This document shows, one piece after another, positions 12,818 to 16,992 of a stretch of 16,992 nt of DNA. The notes under the pieces are model-generated. The model was not told where the DNA came from. It saw only the letters and a list, made by a program, of their open reading frames with translations, and did no database searches. The first letter of the stretch is position 1. Each line of letters opens with the position of its first letter. The stretch spans positions 1-16,992 of the forward strand of contig NYZP01000009.1 of assembly GCA_002687175.1 (NCBI GenBank), written 5' to 3'. Position numbers and translations under genes: made by a program. The stretch is from Parcubacteria group bacterium. GTDB lineage: Bacteria > Patescibacteria > ABY1 > Buchananbacterales > UBA6539.

Positions 12818-12882
12818 TAGGTTATTAGCTTTTTAGCTTCTTAAAAAAATAAGAACCTAAAAAGTTAAGAACCTACGACCTA
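12818..12882. repeat. TTAG-type inverted repeat upstream of metK
   Basis: Positions 12825-12843 pair with 12850-12868 over 19 bp with two mismatches and a 6-nt A loop; weaker similarity continues outward (TTAGG on the left, CCTAA on the right). The element fills most of the gap between the stop of the 449-aa gene (12885) and metK. It has no T-tract on the minus strand directly after the stem and belongs to the same family as 8632-8726 and 11153-11604. Confidence 0.75.
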
Positions 12883-12884
12883 AT

Positions 12885-14234
12885 CTATTCAAACCACTTA
12901 AAACTTTGATCAGAAACATCAAAGTAAGCCATCTTATTATAACCTTTTTTGCCTAAACTGACAAAGATGTTCCCAATTTGCAAACCAACCCGGGCGGCCT
13001 CGTTTTCTGTCATCGCTAATCGCTGTTCCAAGACATATCGTAAAAACAAACGAACAAATTTTAACTGCCCCGGTTTTTTAGTAAACTGATTAATTAACTC
13101 TTGACCATACTGCTTTTCCCAAATAGCGGTTAAAAATTTATTTAATTTAGCATCTTCTTTTAGAAAACTTTCCAAATCCTGCAATTGAGCTAATACCCGC
13201 AAAATAGCAATTGTCCGATTGATGTTTTGTTTCTGAACAGTTGCAAAAAATTCTGCACGTAATCTAATTACATCGTTACCAAATCTTTTGCTGATTTTTT
13301 TCTCTTCTTTAGTGATTGCTTTAACCAGTTGAGGATCACCCTGATAGGCTTCCATTACTTCCTGCTCGGCAGTAGAATTAAGAGATTCTTGATCAGGAAT
13401 AGCTACCGGTGGTTTAACGACCGGCGGTTCAACCTGTTTTTTCTTCTTTATAGCTTTCCTCGAACCACCTTTTCTAGAAAACCCAAGATCGGTTATTCTA
13501 CCACCAGATAAAATTTTTGTTGGTCCATCACCATCCCTAAATAAAATATCATACTCAAGGCCTTCCAAACTCAAGGAAGACAATTTCAAAAATTCATAAA
13601 CTGAAATTAAATCCTGAATCTTTTTTTTATTATCCTGACTTACCTTTTTTAAATTTTTGTTGTTTGAAAAATAATCAGCTTTTTCAATTTGACTAAGTTG
13701 CTCAGCCCCTTTCTCTTTAATGTAATCGGATATCCAATTACCAACAGTGCCGGGCTTTTTTTCATTATCAATCATTAAATTTTGAGATGTTAATATTTGC
13801 TGATTACTGTCTAACGCTCTTTTCAATCTACTCCTGAATTCGTCCTTTTGTTTAACATATACCTCAAATAATTTAGCCTTTAAACGTTCCAAAATATTAA
13901 TGTCAATCTCACCTAAGGCATAAGCAATACTGTTATCAAATATTTCAATTGCTTCTTCTTCAGTACAAAAATTTAAAGCCAAGGTTTTTAATTTAGCAAT
14001 CATTTCAGCGTAATCTTTATTTACTTTAACCATCCCTTGTTTGGCTGATTTTAAACTTAATTTTTTTTCTAATATTTTAGCTAGCTTATAAGCCTTAGGA
14101 TAATTTAATTCGTGAATCAGCTCATTACCAAAATTCAAAATTTCTTTAACATTACTTCTCTTATATAAATCTACATTTGTTAATTTTTCGATCGCTAAAA
14201 TATTGTCCATAACTTTTGTTATAGTCTTATTCAT
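12885..14234 (-). CDS. Helical soluble protein in the T4SS cluster, unknown function
   Basis: A 449-aa, strongly helical protein without membrane segments; I do not recognise a family. Residues 1-230 are Lys/Glu/Leu-rich helices. A conserved-looking turn, LFRDGDGPTKILSGGRITDLGF, spans about 231-252. Residues 255-290 form a basic and Pro-rich linker (RKAIKKKKQ, then PPVVKPPVAIP). Residues 295-449 are another helical domain ending in FVSLGKKGYNKMAYFDVSD. The ATG overlaps the end of the VirB6/TrbL-like gene by 8 nt (14227-14234), so translation is probably coupled and the protein is likely a cytoplasmic partner of that membrane protein. The build of helical domains around a basic/Pro linker resembles that of the 380-aa protein. 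Function unknown. Confidence 0.82.
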   Translation of the reverse strand: MNKTITKVMDNILAIEKLTNVDLYKRSNVKEILNFGNELIHELNYPKAYKLAKILEKKLSLKSAKQGMVKVNKDYAEMIAKLKTLALNFCTEEEAIEIFDNSIAYALGEIDINILERLKAKLFEVYVKQKDEFRSRLKRALDSNQQILTSQNLMIDNEKKPGTVGNWISDYIKEKGAEQLSQIEKADYFSNNKNLKKVSQDNKKKIQDLISVYEFLKLSSLSLEGLEYDILFRDGDGPTKILSGGRITDLGFSRKGGSRKAIKKKKQVEPPVVKPPVAIPDQESLNSTAEQEVMEAYQGDPQLVKAITKEEKKISKRFGNDVIRLRAEFFATVQKQNINRTIAILRVLAQLQDLESFLKEDAKLNKFLTAIWEKQYGQELINQFTKKPGQLKFVRLFLRYVLEQRLAMTENEAARVGLQIGNIFVSLGKKGYNKMAYFDVSDQSFKWFE

Positions 14235-16992
14235 TTTGTTTAAATAGTCTTAAAGCCTCGCTTATATCATTTGCCAGTTTGGTACGTTCATCCCAAGTTA
14301 AATTACCAAGAGCTTTTGACTCTTGAATACTTTCATTAATTGGAGCCATGTGCTGTTCTAATTGTTGCTCTTTAGCCTCATCAAACTCTCGACCTACAGT
14401 ACTTTGTAATTCGGCAATTTGAACACTTATTTCATCTAAGGTATCACTTAAAGTCATATTTCTGCCTTCATCGTATAACTCTTCACCTTTTTCATCGGCT
14501 TTAGTTAGCTTTGGTAAACCAGCACCTTTTTTGCCGCCTTTTTCAATTACATCTATAGATGCTTGAACATATTCATTTTGTTTAAATTCATTACTGGTCT
14601 CAACTGACATTGTTGGTGGTGTTTGACCACCTTCGCCACCACCACCTTGATCACCACCACCTCCTTCACCGCCACCTCCTTCACCGCCACCTCCTGTTTG
14701 ACCACCACTGCCACCGGTTTGACCACCACCGCCAGCATCACCACCGGTTTGACCGCCACCGGCTCTAGATGTAAATGAATCACCATAAGTAATTTTTTTA
14801 CCCACCTTATCTCTAAATTCTTGATTTCCCAATAATGTTTTTCCGAAAGTTTTATATTCTTCCTCTAATAAGTCTGCTCTTAAAGGCTTGCCTGTTTTCT
14901 TATCTCGCCCTTTAATATCGTGAGGATTAAGCCGATTGTATTCAATGGTTGCCCAAATAGCTTGTTTATCTTCATTATTATAAATAGTATCGGTAATAAA
15001 TTCTTCAACTCTGGCTTCATCAACGGTGCCGGGAGGTTCACCAACTTCATCAGCAACCATACGCTTTAAGGCATTTCTTAAAACAGTAGCACCACCTTCA
15101 TTGCCTCTGCTTTCAAAATCATCGGCTTTTTGCCACAATTTATCTAAATTAGCTAAATTTGTTTTTTTCGATTCCGCCAAAACATGAGTTGGTTGATCGT
15201 GCCAACCGTTTGCCGCCGGACCTAAATTTCTTTCATGGGCTTCATCCATCTGTCCTCTAAAATGTATCATGAAATTTTGGTCAGCAGTTTCTGGAAAATA
15301 ATCTTGGCGAGCAATTTTTTGGGCATTTATTCGGGAACCCCTCTTTTCAATATAAGCAGCAGTCATATAAGCTTGGTCTACGTCAGAACGGAATTGAAAA
15401 TCTCCAGAATCTTGATCCATTTCTGACATTCCCCATAAAATAGCATCTTTATTGTCTAAACCAATCTGTTGTAGTTTTGAACCAACCTTGGCACCTTGTT
15501 GGTCACCAAACATTCCTCGAAGTAAGTTTTTAACGTTGTGCTGGTTGTACATCATCTTGCCACCATCACCGTATTGTGTATTACCATCATCATCAACGTA
15601 CGACCATTCACTATCTTTACTACCTTTAACATTAAAAGCTGACATATCAGCTATACCGCTATCTTTAAGGACTTCATTAAGATCATGATTTTTAGTAAGA
15701 ATTTCAAGCAAAGCTTCGCCTTCGGCCACTTTATCAGCTCGTACCTGACCATCTTTATCTAGAACTTCATTTTTTAATCTAGAAACCAGTACGGTCTGCT
15801 CGGTACTACCAGCCGAGTACTCGCTAACTAATTCTGCCACTCTGGCGGCACGGGCCAGATTAGTATAGTCAGATTCCGTCCGGCCTAAAGGAATAACTCG
15901 ATTCATGATGTCTCTTGCCACCCCTACCGATTCACCTAATCTCTGCTTTTCAACTTGTTCACTCCTTTGCCGCCAAGCTTCCGGAATACTTCGTAGTGCT
16001 ACTCCATGGGTAGCCATCTTACCTAAGCCAGCCTTTTTACCAAGCCAATTTAAACCGGTATACTTGGCAAACTTAGAATCAGCTATTCTCTTGGCACGCT
16101 TGCTACCAAAAACTTTTTTCTGAGCCCCGGCCTGTAAATCATCGAGCCGTTTAAAGGCCCATTTTTGACCAGGTATAAAGTTACCACTTCTAACCCTGTT
16201 CATCATGGTGCCAGCAAAACCTCCGCCAGCCACACCCAACTGTTGAGTAATCATCAAGCCGCCAATAAGCATGCTAATACCAATAATTAAAGAAAGTAGA
16301 TTATTTACATCACCAATGCCAGTAAAAATACCTACTTGGGCACCTACATCTGCATCAGGTACTAATCCCTCTATCTCTCCAAGTTCACCAAGTTGTTCAT
16401 CGGTAAGAGGATTTACAGAGTCTAACCTAATGCCATCACTACTGGCAATGGCAAAAGCCAACCATAAAAAAAAGGCTAAAGCCGGTCCAATAATAACGTA
16501 CTTAGTAAACTCTTGCCACCACTGTTGAGCATATTTCTGACCCTGAGGAAATGCTGCCAAAATAAAAGGCAAAGGTGATAAAACTAACAACAGCCAAAGC
16601 ATCACCATTCGGGCAATAAATACCACCACAAATACTAAGAGGACCATCACGGTAATTGATAAAAATATGACCGCTAATAGGGCAGTAGCCAATAAGCCAG
16701 AGGTATTAAGCTCAAAGGGATTCTCAAAATTTAAAGCACTTGCAATAATTCCAGGCTCATTTTCATTAGCCGTAATAATATCACCAACGTGTAGGATGGA
16801 CATTAAATCACCGCCAGCGCCAACTTCGGAAAAACCGGCCACAAAAGTCATCATTACCACCTGTGAAAAATCTAACATTAAACCAGTAATGGTTAAACTA
16901 AAATTTACTAACACCGCCATAATTAGCACCTTGGGCAATAACTTCTTGAAATTATAACTTTCTACTCGTAAAATTGTGGCAATAGCAATGGC
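14227..16992 (-). CDS. VirB6/TrbL-like polytopic T4SS protein with large C-terminal region (5' end outside window)
   Basis: The frame is open to the right edge: upstream of the TTG at 16938 it continues with ATILRVESYNFKKL and no stop, so the true start is outside and at least 921 residues are encoded. Numbering from that TTG, membrane helices lie near 3-35 (one or two), 80-108, 110-130, 146-166 and 211-231, the polytopic core of VirB6/TrbL proteins that form the inner-membrane channel. ESYNFKKLLPKVLIMAVLVN is typical of the Patescibacteria form. From about 245 on the protein is hydrophilic and basic, then mixed helical. About 726-773 is a Gly-rich tract (GGGGEGGGGEGGGGDQ) leading to a helical tail with AELQSTVGREFDEAKEQQLE. 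The large soluble part is unusual for classical VirB6 but known in extended VirB6 proteins. It overlaps the next gene by 8 nt. Confidence 0.85.
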   Translation of the reverse strand, partial: AIAIATILRVESYNFKKLLPKVLIMAVLVNFSLTITGLMLDFSQVVMMTFVAGFSEVGAGGDLMSILHVGDIITANENEPGIIASALNFENPFELNTSGLLATALLAVIFLSITVMVLLVFVVVFIARMVMLWLLLVLSPLPFILAAFPQGQKYAQQWWQEFTKYVIIGPALAFFLWLAFAIASSDGIRLDSVNPLTDEQLGELGEIEGLVPDADVGAQVGIFTGIGDVNNLLSLIIGISMLIGGLMITQQLGVAGGGFAGTMMNRVRSGNFIPGQKWAFKRLDDLQAGAQKKVFGSKRAKRIADSKFAKYTGLNWLGKKAGLGKMATHGVALRSIPEAWRQRSEQVEKQRLGESVGVARDIMNRVIPLGRTESDYTNLARAARVAELVSEYSAGSTEQTVLVSRLKNEVLDKDGQVRADKVAEGEALLEILTKNHDLNEVLKDSGIADMSAFNVKGSKDSEWSYVDDDGNTQYGDGGKMMYNQHNVKNLLRGMFGDQQGAKVGSKLQQIGLDNKDAILWGMSEMDQDSGDFQFRSDVDQAYMTAAYIEKRGSRINAQKIARQDYFPETADQNFMIHFRGQMDEAHERNLGPAANGWHDQPTHVLAESKKTNLANLDKLWQKADDFESRGNEGGATVLRNALKRMVADEVGEPPGTVDEARVEEFITDTIYNNEDKQAIWATIEYNRLNPHDIKGRDKKTGKPLRADLLEEEYKTFGKTLLGNQEFRDKVGKKITYGDSFTSRAGGGQTGGDAGGGGQTGGSGGQTGGGGEGGGGEGGGGDQGGGGEGGQTPPTMSVETSNEFKQNEYVQASIDVIEKGGKKGAGLPKLTKADEKGEELYDEGRNMTLSDTLDEISVQIAELQSTVGREFDEAKEQQLEQHMAPINESIQESKALGNLTWDERTKLANDISEALRLFKQNE
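14618..14764 (-). repeat. Gly-rich low-complexity coding repeat
   Basis: Tandem ACC/GCC-type triplets on the plus strand encode GGGQTGG and GGGGEGGGG units inside the VirB6/TrbL-like protein. The repetition makes length variation by slippage likely. It separates the middle soluble region from the C-terminal helical tail and probably acts as a flexible linker. Confidence 0.85.

Noticed and set aside
12777..12884. SAM riboswitch upstream of metK
   Set aside because: The leader is one simple AT-rich inverted repeat of the TTAG family; I see no SAM-I, SAM-II or SMK-like conserved core.
14553..14786. Val-rich open frame of 77 codons on the minus strand
   Set aside because: It is the other frame of the Gly-rich triplet repeat in the VirB6/TrbL-like gene; its composition reflects the repeat.

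Overview
The window is AT-rich bacterial DNA that looks like Candidate Phyla Radiation (Patescibacteria, Parcubacteria-like). The evidence is a set of type IV secretion (T4SS) genes in the form typical of that group (PrgI family, a separate TraC-like protein, a VirB4/DUF87 ATPase, a large VirB6/TrbL-like membrane protein), small single-TM proteins with Pro/Gly-rich linkers, weak or absent Shine-Dalgarno sequences at most starts I inspected, and short hairpin repeats between genes. TGA acts as an ordinary stop, at the end of the PrgI gene. The lineage call is inference from gene content.

Layout. Positions 1-2211 (+ strand) hold the tail of an unidentified gene, a membrane protein of unknown function and a membrane-anchored beta-propeller protein. 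They converge, with a 19-bp gap, on a long minus-strand series that fills the rest of the window. In transcription order (right to left) that series is: a 5'-incomplete VirB6/TrbL-like protein, an 8-bp-overlapping 449-aa protein, metK, a four-helix-bundle S23/IVP-like protein, a 380-aa Pro-rich protein, PrgI, a TraC-like protein, the VirB4-like ATPase, a VirB8-like single-TM protein, comF, tRNA-Ser(GCT), a 170-aa membrane protein, tRNA-Arg(GCG) and recG. The T4SS genes would form the inner-membrane channel and motor of an envelope-spanning machine, for DNA transfer, DNA uptake or protein export. No relaxase, VirD4 or pilin is visible. metK, comF and recG are housekeeping or recombination genes mixed in.

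The unusual content is between the genes. (1) A 30-nt insert made of two 15-nt hairpins sits exactly between TTC and GAA of T-loop sequence in two separate tRNA 3'-end fragments, one beside tRNA-Arg and one beside tRNA-Ser. (2) tRNA-Arg(GCG) lies between the matching 5' and 3' parts of another, broken tRNA. (3) A 131-bp MITE-like element with 24-bp terminal inverted repeats and a 5-bp target duplication has inserted into what must have been an ATGA stop/start overlap between the prgI-like and traC-like genes; the duplication rebuilt both the stop and the start. (4) A family of TTAG-N-TTCTTAG inverted repeats occupies three boundaries of the T4SS series. One copy encloses the S23-like gene and two lack it, which resembles an autonomous/non-autonomous pair. 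(5) A 33-bp palindrome of identical length and position precedes the start codons of both comF and the S23-like gene.
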